A stretch of DNA of 64,000 nucleotides, taken from Notolepis coatsorum (taxonomy: Eukaryota > Chordata > Actinopteri > Aulopiformes > Paralepididae). The notes beneath the pieces are model-generated. The model worked only from the letters and a program-made list of their open reading frames with translations. It did not search any database and was not told where the DNA came from. Position 1 is the first letter of the stretch. The number at the start of each line of letters is the position of its first letter. Positions 45,789 to 57,218 of the stretch are shown in pieces. The stretch spans positions 126,281,320-126,345,319 of the forward strand of contig OZ020592.1 of assembly GCA_963971535.1 (NCBI GenBank). Direction: 5' to 3'. The translations under genes were made by a program, and so were the position numbers.

Positions 45789-46154
45789 TTTTTTTTTTTT
45801 TTTTTTATATAAATGTTTTTATTTTCAATTTTCAACATAGAAAAAGACATCACAATACAATACCGTCAATAATAATAAAAATAATGACACTAACAACAGT
45901 AATAACATTACAAGACAGGCAAACAGAAAAGAAAAAAGACAATGAAAAGTAAATAAGGAAATGACAATATAAAATAAAATAAATAAAAATAAAATAAGTG
46001 TGGCATTCACGTGTGCGCCTTATCTCGTGTGCTATATATATGTGTGTTCTACCTACCCATATGTGCGTGTGCTTTACCTATGTATATGTTTTATGTGTAC
46101 ATGCATATATGTGTGTTGTGAACGTGTGCATATGACCGTGTATTCCCTAGTAGC

Positions 46155-46610
46155 CCAGAGTGCATGTACAGTACTACTGCAGCCAAGAGGACACGTACAG
46201 TATCAATGTAGTCAAGTGGGCATGTACAGTATTATTATAGTCAAGAGGGCATGTACAGTATCACTGTAGTCAAGTGGGCATGTACCGCATTACTGTAGTC
46301 AAGGGTACATGTACAGCATTACTGTAGTCAAGAGAACATGTACCGCACTACTGTAGCCAAGAGGACATGTACAGTATCAATGTAGTCAAGTGGGCATGTA
46401 CAGTATTATTATAGTCAAGAGGGCATGTACAGTATCACTGTAGTCAAGTGGGCATGTACCGCATTACTGTAGTCAAAGGTATATGTACAGCATTACTGTA
46501 GTCAAGGGTACATGTACAGCACTACTGTAGTCAAGAGAACATGTACAGTATTACCGCAGTCAAGAGAACATGTATAGTACCACTGTAGTCAATAGGACAT
46601 GTACAGTATT
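46155..46610. repeat. 30 bp minisatellite in the L1 3' UTR
   Basis: About 15 units of roughly 30 bp containing catgtacagtat.actgtagtcaag. It lies between the end of ORF2 and the poly-A tail. Confidence 0.93.
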
Positions 46611-46654
46611 TACAATGCCAGTACCGTCAGACAAAACAAGGCAGCAGTGGGAGG

Positions 46655-48457
46655 TTACTGGTAATGGGGAAATCCGGCGAGTACAGTGGTGGATAGTGCA
46701 GGCCCAATATGTGACAGATAGGGGTCCCAGATCTCATAAAAAGTGTCCAACTTGGAATGCAGCATACACGTAATATATTCACAGGGGATACATTCCATTA
46801 TGATATTGTGCCATGACCTTATTGACGGGACCTCATCCTTGATCCAAAACAACAGGATGTTCTTTCTAGCAGCAAATGTCAACAAATTGAACAGTCTCTT
46901 ATGTTTGGAATTGGTAACATGAATATCTGGGAGGCCCAGCAAAAGGCAGAGGGGATCCAGCTCGATGGGGGTGTGAAATATGTCAGACAGTTCTTCTACA
47001 ACGTCGTACCAGTAGCTCTGTAGTTTTACACAGGTCCAAAAACAGTGGACGTGATTTCCAATCTCTATCTTGCATTTAAAGCAAAGTGGGGACGTATTGG
47101 GATCCATTTTACTTTTACGGGCGGGGGTAATATGAATGCGATGCAATATTCTAATTTGGATGGCCTTGGTGCGGTTACAAACCGAGATTTTTTTTGCGTA
47201 GGTCCACGTATCCTGCCAGTCTGCATCTGTGATTTCTATGTCCAAATCCTCTTCCCAGGACTGTTTAGTAACATAGGAAGATAAAGATGAATTAAGGTTC
47301 AGAGTACTATAGAAGATAGATATTTGTTTTTTGGGGATCTGTAAGGAGAGGGCTTTCTCCACCTGCGAGGTGGAGATGTCAGTTAAAAGTGAGGTGTCCT
47401 TGGTGATAAACTGCCTAATTTGTAGGTACCTAAAAAATTCCGCTTTCAATAGACCATATCGCTGCTGCAGCTGTGTAAAGGACATTAGGGTCCGGCCATC
47501 AAACAGGTGGCCAAGATCGGTTATGCCCTGCTTATACCAGGTCTTGAAGCCGCCGCCGATTTGGTTTGGCTTAAAGTCGGGATTGTCTACAATCGGGGTA
47601 AGAGGAGAGGTCAGCTTGGCTCGGCCCTCCACCTTACGGACAGTCTTCCAGGCCTTGACGGAACATAATGTGATGGGGTTGGAGCACACCTTCCTCACAG
47701 ACCTAAAGTCTTTGATAAATAGTAGGTTCCACAGGGGGGACTTAGATTGCGAGGATTCAACGTCCAGCCATATTGACAGTGGGTCTGCTCTGAACCAGCC
47801 GACCAGCACCCTAAGGTGTGCCGCCAGCTGGTAGTGTCTAATATTAGGTAGGTCTAGACCCCCATCTTCACTATCCATCTGTAATTTGGCCATTTTCAGA
47901 CGCGGTTTCTTCCCATTCCAAATGAATGAGCTTAGCCAGCCTTCCAGCACCTTGATAACCTTGTTTGTCAGCAGCACTGGGATCATTTGGAGAGGGTACA
48001 ACAGTCTGGGGAGTACGTTCATCTTGACGAGGGCAATCCTACCCAGCCAGGAGATCGGTAAGGGGGCCCATCTAACTAAGTCTGCCCTTATGGTGTCTAA
48101 AAGAGGGGGAAAATTGGCCTTAGCCAACGTATCATAGGTGGGTGTCACAAATACTCCTAGGTAAACGAAGCCGGAGGGCGACCAGCGAAATGGGAAGGGC
48201 TCGGGCAGTATCGGGATAGATTTGAGTGTCCCAAGTGGCATTGCTTCGGATTTGGAAAAGTTTATTTTGTACCCCGAGAAGGTTCCAAATGTGGAAATCA
48301 TGCGGGTTAGACATGGAATTGAAGAGTCAGGCTTAGACACGAAGATCAGCACGTCGTCCGCGTAAAGAGTGATTTTGTGCTCCCTCCCGCCGCCCACTCT
48401 AATACCTGAGATCTCGGCTGACTGCCTTACGGCCTGTGCGAGTGGTTCTATGGCCAT
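46655..48457 (-). pseudogene. L1 ORF2 C-terminal half (RT palm from motif C onward)
   Basis: 600 open codons. The N-terminus has MAIEPLAQAVR just after the RT motif B region, then YADDVLIF (about 48345-48370), the catalytic motif C, followed by the C-terminal domain with a Cys-rich CFKCKIEIGNHVHCFWTC segment. It is in a different frame from the upstream half because of a small deletion at about 48485. Confidence 0.92.
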
Positions 48458-50526
48458 GTCGAATAGTAAAGGGCTAAGAGGTTCCCCCGCTGCAGAGGAA
48501 AGTTGCTAGACCTAAGTCCATTAGTCAGGACCGCCGACATCCGCGAGTTGTAAAGAACCTTGACCCAGTCAATAAAGGTGTCACCTAAGCCAAATTCAGC
48601 GAGGGTTAAAAATAGATACGGCCATTCTACACGGTCAAACGCCTTCTCCGCGTCGAGAAACAGAACCACCGCGGGGTGGTCTGTCTCACGAGTCATTTGG
48701 ATGATATTGAGGACCCGTCTCATGTTGTCGGTAGAGTTCCTACCCTTAATAAAACCGGTCTGATCTTCATTAATAATAAAAGGGAGTACTTTTTCCAGGC
48801 GCATGGACAGGATCTTGGAAAGCAACTTTTGGTCCGAATTGAGTAGGGCTATAGGCCTATAGGAGGCGCACTCCTCAGGGCATTTACCCTTCTTAAGGAG
48901 AAGGCAGATATTAGCGTCCCGTAGAGACTGGGGCAGTATCCCCACCTCAGCGGAGTGATTAAGCATTGCCAGCATGGGATCTGATAGAATATGATCGAAC
49001 TCTTTATAAAACTCGCATCCGAAACCGTCCGGGCCCGGAGCCTTACCAGATGGCATAGCCTTAAGGGCGCCCAGAGCTTCTTCCTTCGTAATTGGGGCGT
49101 TAAGGAGCAAGTTCTGATCTTTCGATACCTTAAGGAGGTGTAACTCAGCGAAGAAGGCCTGCATGTCAGAGAGAGCACCATCGGGTCGCTCGGTCCTATA
49201 GAGTTGGGCATAGAAAGAGGCAAACTCTTTGTTAATAGTTTTGGTGTCAAAGGACCTGACCCCGTTGGAGTCGGAGATTGAGGCTATTACTTGGGTGTCA
49301 GCCCTTTTCTTTGCCAAGTTAGCCAGGCACCTACCCGGCTTGTCACCGTGTTCGTACATTCTCTGTTTGGCAAATTTAAGAGAATATTCGGCGTCCTGGA
49401 TCAGAAGAGTGTTTAGCGCCGTTCTGGTGGCCGTAAGCTCCATAAGCACAGCCGGGGCTGGGTTTGAAACATACTGATTTTCAAGGTCGGCTAGTTTGGA
49501 TTCAAGAAGTTTACATTGTTCATTTTTCTTGCGCTTCTTGGATGATACATAAGATATAATCAGTCCACGAGAAAAGACCTTAGATGTTTCCCAGAGTAGA
49601 GACGGGTTATCCGTAGAGCGAAAGTTAATTGAGTCGAGAATTTTAAATTCCGATTCGAAATAGGAGACAAATATATCATCTTTGAGGAGGTATGGGTTGA
49701 GGCGCCAACGCCTCGACAGCACTCTCTCTTCTGACAGGGAGTAGACCAGATATATAGGGGCGTGATCCGATAGAACGATGCTTCCGATTGTGCAGGACGA
49801 TACTAGAAAGAGCTTAGAGGAAGGGATGAAGAAATAGTCTATTCTACTGTTGCTCTTGTGTGGGCCGCTAAAAAAGGTGAACTTCAGTTCTGATGGGCAA
49901 AGGGTTCTCCAGACATCTGAGTATCCAGTGTCTTCGCATAGGGAGGTGAGCATCTTTGCTTGCCTAGAGGGGGGAGCCAGACTGGGTGGGAGTTTGTCAA
50001 GAGACGGTATGAGGTGACAATTAAAGTCTCCGCCCACAAAGGCGTTCTCAGAGGCCAGGCCATTAAATTCAGCAAATATCTTGGACAGAAAGTCAGGGAA
50101 ATAGCCTGGGGGACAGTATACATTCATAAATGTCATTTCTTTACCCTTAAGAACCCCTTTAATAATCACATAGCGACCTTGGCTATCCACAGAGGAAGTT
50201 ATAAGTCTAAAGGGGAGATTTTTATTGATCAATATGGCCACGCCCCTACTAAACGTAGAATAGTTTGTAGCAAAGACCTGTCCTACCCAGCTCTTTTGGA
50301 GTTTAGCAGTGTCGTTGGGCCCCATATGAGTTTCTTGTAAAAAAGCAATCGACACATTCTCCCTCCTTAAAAAGGTCAGAATCGCCTTCCTCTTAGCCAA
50401 CCTCTGCAGGCCTCGAACATTCCAGGAGCAGAGCTTAAAGCTCTCAGAGTTAGCCGTAGCCATAGAACATTGAAGGGCGTGTAGGTGGGGCAGACCTGGG
50501 CAAGCCTGTGGGCATGTAGAATTCAC
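48448..50526 (-). pseudogene. L1 ORF2 N-terminal half (endonuclease and start of RT)
   Basis: 692 codons; the likely start is the Met at 50463 (MATANSESFKLCSWNVRG). An apurinic-type endonuclease spans roughly residues 30-260 (CSWNVRG, LQETHM, GGDFNC, SDHAPI). RT begins near residue 470 with KAPGPDGF, then GRNSTDN and LFLDAEKAFDRV (motif A). The frame ends at FPLQRGNLL, where the RQGCPLSPLL motif B should be: about 14 bases are missing and the reading shifts, leaving LSPLLFDM in the next frame. Confidence 0.92.
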
Positions 50527-51455
50527 TTAACCTTAACACTATGCACACGTATTTCGAGCCATACATAAAACATATAATAATGACATAAAAAACATATAAA
50601 TGTGTGGGACCGGTGGGTCTTTCCCCAACATCACAGGGACTCACCAACATTTCCAGAGACTTCAAACCTACCACTCGTAGAACCATCTCCGTGGCCAACT
50701 GCCACATTTCCCTGTATACAAAAGTGCCTCAGAGTGTAAAGCAAACAAGAAAAAATCAAATTGAACCATAAGCCAATAGTAAGGTCAACGGCTGGAACCC
50801 AGAACTGTCGGTAAAAGGGGGGGGGGGTGTATCTGCCAGGCATGCTGCAACAAAACAGGCGCGCAGTACCACCACCAGGCCGGGAGGGGGCGATACCCTG
50901 TCCGCGAGACTGTTATCTCCCCTGACGCTGGTTCGACCCTACACAGTTATGCCTCCCTACCAGAGGAGGGCGCTGTGCCGGGGGCCGCCCGCCGCTCCCG
51001 CGAGCACATTGTCAGCAGCAAACATTAATGGGAGCCATGCGGGTTGCATGGACCGGTTGAGAGTCAAACAGGTGGCGCAGCCACGAGACCCCATCTCGCT
51101 CGACGTGTAATCAACAGTAAATGCATCCCGGTGGCAATGATCAAAAACATGGCCGGGAGCTGGTATATCGCGCAAAAGTCATAAGCGTGGCAGAAATATC
51201 CGAAACGGAATAGAATAGGTCCCGCTCCTTCCGAAACGTTAACGGTTAGCAACCCAGCCCGTGGCTATGGTCGTGCATCAGTACAACAGTCATATACAAC
51301 ATACTTGTCCCCCTTCCCCCCTTATGTCAGATAGCGAGAGAAAAACAAAAAGATAACTTTCCAGGCGAGGCCTAATGTCAAGTATTCATCCATACTCACA
51401 TATGTAATAAGATACCAAATGCGACCCCTTTCTGTGTGATAGCCGTAGCAGTATG

Positions 51456-52520
51456 CTAACGGTCCATCGCTACTACCACGTCAGGATCTGATGAGGCCGG
51501 TGTCGGGTCCGCGTTCAGCTCCGGTGGAGCCAGCGTCGGGTCCGCGTCTCGCCCCGGTGAAGCTGGTGTCGGGTCCGCGTCTCGCCCCGGTGGAGCCAGC
51601 ATCAGGCCCACGTCTCGCCCTGGTGAAGCCGGTGTCGGGTCCGGGTCTCGCCCCGGTGGAGCCAGCGTCATGCCCGCGTCTCGCCCTGGTGAAGCCGGTG
51701 TCGGGTCTGCGTCTCGCCCTGGCGAAACCGGTGTCGAGGTCCCTCTGGGTCGGGTCCTCAGGAAGTCCACGGCGTCCTTGGGCGACGGTAGATGCAGCCT
51801 GCCCTCCTTGGTTCGGATGATTAGCCTCGCAGGGAACTGGAGCGATGGTTTAAATCCGCGCTTGTACAGGGGCCCCATGACATCACGGTATTGTGATCGT
51901 TGCTCGACCACCTCGGGGGGATAATCTTCGAAGATAGCGACCGGTTTCCCTCTGTATGTCAGATTCCCTCTCCTCTTGCGAGCTTCCAGGATAATAGTCT
52001 CTTTGATCTTGTAGTGATGTAAGCGGGCAATTACGGCCCTAGGCCTGGAGCCTGGTGCTGGTCTGGGTGTTAGCGTCCTGTGGCATCGGTCAAGCTCCGG
52101 TGGTGTAGCGAGGACATCTTTCCCCATGATTTCCACCAGGACCTCCGCGAAAAAGACACTGGGACGGTTGCTGTGCAGGGATTCGTCCAGGCCCAGGATG
52201 CGTATGTTAGAACGCCGACTACGTGACTCAACATCAATTAGCTTGTTTCTTAGCTTGTCGATGACTATATCCTGAGCTGTGCATCTTACTTCTAGCTCCG
52301 CCATCCTATCCGACCACCTATCCATGCCGTCCTCCACGGAGGTCAAGCGTTGGGAATGGTCTGCGATCTCCTGCTGGAAGCCGTCGAGTCTAGACTCGAG
52401 CGAGGCAGCAAACGTTCTGAACTCCGTGGTGAAGGCCTGTTTGAGCTCCTCCATTAGCTTAGCCATGGTAGCCCCATCCACAGGGGCGGCCTCGCTTCTC
52501 AAGACTCGCGCAGTCATCAC
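51456..52520 (-). CDS. L1 ORF1 protein
   Basis: 354 codons, uninterrupted. Residues about 20-100 are coiled-coil forming (FTTEFRTFAASLESRL, LEVRCTAQDIVIDKL), for trimerisation; an RRM-like region follows (RSNIRILGLDES) and a C-terminal RNA-binding domain (LTYRGKPVAIFEDYPPEV), as in L1 ORF1p, the RNA chaperone of the retrotransposition complex. The C-terminus is an in-frame 11-residue tandem repeat (PGRDADPTPAS type) from a 33 bp minisatellite at about 51517-51730, which is not part of the usual family layout. Confidence 0.9.
   Translation of the reverse strand: MMTARVLRSEAAPVDGATMAKLMEELKQAFTTEFRTFAASLESRLDGFQQEIADHSQRLTSVEDGMDRWSDRMAELEVRCTAQDIVIDKLRNKLIDVESRSRRSNIRILGLDESLHSNRPSVFFAEVLVEIMGKDVLATPPELDRCHRTLTPRPAPGSRPRAVIARLHHYKIKETIILEARKRRGNLTYRGKPVAIFEDYPPEVVEQRSQYRDVMGPLYKRGFKPSLQFPARLIIRTKEGRLHLPSPKDAVDFLRTRPRGTSTPVSPGRDADPTPASPGRDAGMTLAPPGRDPDPTPASPGRDVGLMLAPPGRDADPTPASPGRDADPTLAPPELNADPTPASSDPDVVVAMDR
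51517..51730. repeat. 33 bp coding minisatellite at the end of L1 ORF1
   Basis: About 6-7 units of 33 bp with alternating gtggagcca and gtgaagcc variants, encoding 11-residue repeats. Confidence 0.9.
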
Positions 52521-52703
52521 GCTCGTTATTCTTTTCCTTTTTGGGTCGAATAGTACAGTCTTAGATACGGATGTTGTATATTAGTGGTTCAATCATCTTG
52601 AAAATAAAAAAAAGGCTTTTTAAAGTAAAATAAAGGTTCGGGAGCGGCAGCGTGGCTCAGAGACGTTCACATCCTTCCGACCCGGAAGCCACCTATCTGT
52701 AAG

Positions 52704-52971
52704 GTTAATGGTTTATCTAATCTGAATACAGCGTTTTCAGGAAGTTAATGACCGCAGGTCTAGTCAGTGTGAACTTGGAATTAATACAACGATACCCGGG
52801 GCAAATCCTATAATGATTCGATCAGCTCTCGGTCCTACTTCCCGCCTATTGCAGAAGAATCACAGAACAGATTCCAACCAAGTAACGTTTCCAAGAATAT
52901 CACTAACACGCCATACGTATAATAATAAGTCGGTCCTCTTACCAACAGTATATATCTCCTAAAGGCCCTCC
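52704..52971. other. Continuation of the sequence split by the L1
   Basis: Joins 45788 once the L1 and its duplication are removed. No recognised features. Confidence 0.5.
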
Positions 52972-53600
52972 CATAGTCGAGCAGACTGTACACAGAGCAG
53001 ACTCCGCGGAGGTCCGCGCGGACTCTTTGAGCTTTGATCTCAGCGGACAGCAGACCCACAGCAGAGTCCAAGTGCGAAGCTCCTATTTTCTGACGCGCGG
53101 ACATCCGCGCCGCTGACTTGGTGTCACACAAAACGCTGCTCAGCGTTTTTGTTGACATCGAACTGCATTTAATGTGACGCCGATCTGCATTTTACTCTGA
53201 CCACTCGCTCCGTGCCAAGAGAGATGTTTGAATGGCTTTTCTAAATGAAGTGTGTAAAATTGCCAGTTTTATTTAGAAATATTGGAAACGGAGATAACAT
53301 AGAATGTTATCTCCGTTTCCAATATTTTGAAATAAAACTGGTGCTTTTATTTCATGCAATGCGTGTTTGTCATTTCAGCACCACACGCTGTCCACCTCAA
53401 GCCTATATACCTGTTATTCAAGTGCGTAAAACTGCCCGTTTTATTATCGAAATATTGGAAACGGAGATAACATACTCTTTATTTTGACATCGGATGACGA
53501 CGACATGACAGAAGTTGAAAAGTTGAACAGCGTGGGGACAATTGTGTAAACTGGCGCGTGACATGTAGGAAATTGGTCCGCGGAGGTCCGCTCGACTATG
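52972..53600. mobile_element. Possible DNA transposon with a central hairpin
   Basis: Ends catagtcgagc and gctcgactatg are perfect 11 bp inverted repeats, with ccgcggaggtccg near both ends. A strong hairpin lies at 53263-53341, and a partial third copy of its arm at about 53421-53475. No target-site duplication was identified, so the element call is tentative. Confidence 0.5.
53263..53341. repeat. 79 bp hairpin (38 bp arms, 3 bp loop)
   Basis: Arms 53263-53300 and 53304-53341 are complementary with two mismatches around the loop aga. The stem contains ggaaacggagataacat. A related single arm recurs near 53450-53475. Confidence 0.92.
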
Positions 53601-53690
53601 AACAATGGGGGGGGGGGGGGGGGTGGAGGTTTGGAAGGGAGGGGGCGTAGTTTATACACAGGTTAAGAGGTCTTGGCGATATATTCCACA
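53599..53690. repeat. Copy of an 86-92 bp G-rich segment
   Basis: Matches 34769-34854 from tgaacaatgggg to gatatattccaca with one base change and a longer G run. Flanks of the two copies do not match. Confidence 0.9.
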
Positions 53691-53990
53691 CGCACCTAAG
53701 AGGATCTGGCCGGTATTGCACCTTCTCGAATTCAAAGAGTAGGGTATATCTGCAGTGCTGCTCGGCGACCTTGAATAGGTTATTAAAATGGAATAAAAGC
53801 AATAACAACTTGCCACGGATTTATCCGTGCTTCTGTCCACAACGGGTGGAATCGAAACACGGATATATACGTTGTTCGTCCCCATTGTGTTAATAGGCCT
53901 GTTTGTTTACGGTTTGATTATCACTGATACACATCCTTTTAACTTTAGCTTTTGTGATTTATAATCACAGGGACTCTAACCCACGATGGT
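53691..53990. other. Unassigned sequence
   Basis: 300 bp with no recognised feature apart from a gatttat/aatcaca-type short inverted repeat near 53955. Confidence 0.5.
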
Positions 53991-53997
53991 CTAGTAA

Positions 53998-55280
53998 ATT
54001 CTACCCAAAAATGATCTATAGATGTACAGTAGTAAACAGAACAAGCTCTATTGATCAATAGATGTACAGTAGTAAACAGAACAACATGCTCTATTGATCA
54101 ATAGATGTACAGTAGTAAACAGAACAACATGCTCTATTGATCAATAGATGTACAGTAGTAAACTGAACAGTCTCTATTGATCAATAGATGTACAGTAGTA
54201 AACAGAACAACAAGCTCTATTGATCAATATATGTACAGTAGTAAACAGAACAACAAGCTCTATTGATCAATATATGTACAATAGTAAACAGAACAAGCTA
54301 TATTGATCAATAGATGTACAGTAGTAAACAGAACAAGCTATATTGATCAATAGATGTACAGTAGTAAACAGAACAGGCTATATTGATCAATAGATGTACA
54401 GTAGTAAACAGAACAGGCTATATTGATCAATAGATGTACAGTAGTAAACAGAACAACAAGCTCTATTGATCAATAGATGTACAGTAGTAAACAGAACAAG
54501 CTCTATTGATCTATAGATGTACAGTAGTAAACCGAACAACAAGCTCTATTGATCAATAGATGTACAGTAGTAAACAGAACAAGCTATATTGATCTATAGA
54601 TGTACAGTAGTAAACAGAACATGCTCTATTGATCAATATATGTACAGTAGTAAACAGAACAACAGGCTCTATTGATCAATATATGTACAGTAGTAAACAG
54701 AACAAGCTCTATTGATCAATAGATGTACAGTAGTAAACAGAACATGCTCTATTGATCTATAGATGTACAGTAGTAAACAGAACAAGCTCTATTGATTAAT
54801 AGATGTACAGTAGTAAACAGAACAACAGGCTCTATTTATCAATAGATGTACAGTAGTAAACAGAACAAGCTCTATTGATCAATAGATGTACAGTAGTAAA
54901 CAGAACAACCAGCTCTATTGATCAATAGATGTACAGTAGTAAACAGAACAACAGGCTCTATTGATCTATAGATGTACAGTAGTAAACAGAACAACATGCT
55001 CTATTGATCAATAGATGTACAGTAGTAAACAGAACAAGCTCTATTGATCTATAAATGTACAGTAGTAAACAGAACAAGCTCTATTGATCAATAGATGTGC
55101 AGTAGTAAACAGAACAAGCTCTATTGATCTATAGATGTACAGTTGTAAACCGAACAACAAGCTCTATTGATCAATAGATGTACAGTAGGAAACAGAACAA
55201 GCTCTATTGATCTATAGATGTACAGTAGTAAACAGAACAAGCTCTATTGATCTATAGATGTACAGTAGTAAACAGAACGA
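53998..55280. repeat. 40-43 bp minisatellite, left part
   Basis: About 31 units of agatgtacagtagtaaacag + aacaag(/aacaacaag) + ctctattgatcaat. Most units contain ctattgatcaatag, a perfect 14 bp palindrome, or the variant ctattgatctatag. The length varies by the presence of an extra aac. Confidence 0.97.
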
Positions 55281-55288
55281 TAGGTTAT

Positions 55289-55573
55289 GTAGATAACCTA
55301 GTTATATTAGTATTGGCTGAGCGTCCCGCTCTGAGCCTTATGCGATACCCCTTATCTCCTATGATACCTACTGTATCTCCCACGAACAACTACATGCACC
55401 CCACCTGTATGGGGCCCCGCCCCCATGGTGGCACCGCCCATATAACCGTGACTCTGGTCACCAAAACACCCTTCCTCGCCAAATCCCGTCCCAGGAAAAG
55501 ATCCCTCAAGAGGGAACTCAGGGCCGCGCAGAGCGGGACGCTCAGCCAATACTAATATAACTAGGTTATCTAC
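55289..55573. repeat. Perfect 45 bp inverted repeat at the DIRS end
   Basis: Arms 55289-55333 and 55529-55573 are exact reverse complements (gtagataacctagttatatt... and ...aatataactaggttatctac) enclosing about 195 bp of terminal-repeat sequence. It probably represents the internal complementary region together with the terminal extension. Confidence 0.93.
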
Positions 55574-56048
55574 CCAGGGAGGACCATGAAGCCGCAGCAC
55601 AGATGTCCTCCACCGAGGCCCCACCCAGGAGAGCGGCAGAGGCAGCCACCCCACGAGTGGAGTGCGCCCTGATGCCCCCAGGGGGATCCTGCCCAGCCAA
55701 CGTGTAGCAGAGGGTAATACCCTCGCACAACCAATGGGACAGGCGCTGCTTCGACAGTGCCTTACCAACACAAGCCCCACCGTAACAGACAAAAAGCTGG
55801 TTGGTAACCCTGAAGTCCTGAGTACGGCTGAGGTAAATCCCCAAAGCACGGACTGGACATGACAGGTGAAGGCCCGCATCTAACTCACTAGTGTGAGGAG
55901 GAGGACGAAAAGCCTGAACCACAATATCCCGGGAGCGGAAGGAACTCCGGATATTCTTAGGCACGAAAGCAGGATTAGGTCGCAGAGTGGCACCGCAATC
56001 GGTCCGAAAAGACAGGCACTCTGGACGTACCGAGAGCACAGAGCTCAC
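55566..56048 (-). pseudogene. DIRS tyrosine recombinase, C-terminal part
   Basis: Continues the recombinase in a new frame, with RAHSTRGVAASAAL providing the His-x-x-Arg catalytic pair. It stops at WSSLGR where the inverted repeat at 55529-55573 starts, before the expected catalytic Tyr. The enzyme would be inactive as it stands. Confidence 0.85.
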
Positions 56049-57039
56049 CTACACGTTTAGCGGAAGTGACAGCCAGTAGGAACGCGGTCTTGAAGGACAG
56101 CTGTCCCAAAGGCGCCTGCTCGAGAGGCTCAAACGGGGCCAAGGACAACCGACCGAGGACCAACTGAAGATCCCAAGTCGGAGCCAAGGAGCGTTGCACC
56201 GGCTTAACGCGTCGAGCGCCAAGCAGGAAACGCTTCACAAGAGGGTGGCTGAACAAAACAGTCCCCTCAAAACCCTCATGATAGGAGGATATAGCTGCCG
56301 CATATACCCTCACCGTCGAAGCCGACAGCCTACCAAGAAGAGACTGGAGATAACTCAGAACAGCATCCAGGGGGCAGGAGACTGGGTCCCAGCCCCCCCC
56401 CTTACACCACTCTTGGAACGCACGCCACCTGCCCGCGTAAACCGCGACAGTGGAGGGAGCATGCGCACACCGGATGTTATCAACCACCGAGGGATCCATC
56501 CTCTCCAGACTCACCCTCCCACCAGCCACACCACCAGGTGTTGACCCAACACCGGAGGCTGGAAAAACACTCCGTTGTGCTGTGAGAGGGCCATCGCTGA
56601 CCACGGAATGACCCAAGGAGGAGCGACCAGAAGCTGGATTAAGACCGGGAACCACACTGACGTGCCCCGGTCCGGCGCAACCAGGATCACCGTCCGGCGC
56701 TCCCTCCGTATCCGCTCCAACAGCTGACTCAACAGCTGTACCGGAGGGAAGGCGTACAGAAGACCGGGCGGCCACGGAAAGGTCGAGAAGGCATCCACCC
56801 CCAAGGGGGGATGATCTGCTCGACTGAGCGAGAACCACAAGGGGCACTTGTGAGAATGTCGGCACGCAAACAGATCCACCGAGGCCTCCCCGAACCGATC
56901 CCAGATCTGTCTGACTATGTCGGGTCGGAGTTCCCACTCGTCGCGACGAAGACCGCCCCGAGACATTATATCCGCCCCCACATTCTCCGTACCAGGAACG
57001 TGGAGCGCCCTCAGGCTGAGCAGCCTGCGGGATGCCCAT
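55975..57039 (-). pseudogene. DIRS tyrosine recombinase, N-terminal and core part
   Basis: The C-terminal portion of this frame (from about 56500) has a SAM-like core-binding domain (STVAVYAGRWRAFQEWC, LSASTVRVYAAAISSYHEG) and the catalytic-domain start with TSAKRVGEL, whose Arg is the first catalytic residue. The N-terminal 180 codons overlap the RNase H frame and may not be translated. A frame change near 56030 leads to the next segment. Confidence 0.85.
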
Positions 57040-57218
57040 AGCAACAGTTTGCGCGCCGCCCGGAGCAGGCGGGCGGAACGAGTCCCACCCTGCCTGTTGA
57101 TATACGCCGCCGCCGTCACATTGTCCGTCCTGACCAAAACGTGCCTGCCTACCACCAGGTGGTGGAGCCGTTTGAGGACCAGAAAAACCGCCTTCAACTC
57201 CAACACATTGTATAGCAC
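56511..57218 (-). pseudogene. DIRS RNase H region
   Basis: 235 codons. The sequence LELKAVFLVLKRL and VRTDNVTAAAYINRQGG resembles the RNase H fold of DIRS polymerases (Glu, then Asp in RTDN). The preceding RT domain is absent. It overlaps the recombinase frame, as is usual in DIRS elements. Confidence 0.82.

Larger units (their letters stand above)
45789..52690 (-). mobile_element. Nearly full-length L1-clade LINE
   Basis: 6.9 kb on the minus strand: 5' UTR (52690-52521), ORF1 (52520-51456), spacer of about 0.9 kb, ORF2 (50526-46655), 3' UTR with a minisatellite, poly-A end (T run at 45789-45805). Flanked by acctatctgtaag (13 bp) at 45776-45788 and 52691-52703. One small deletion in ORF2 appears to be the main inactivating change. 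Confidence 0.93.
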
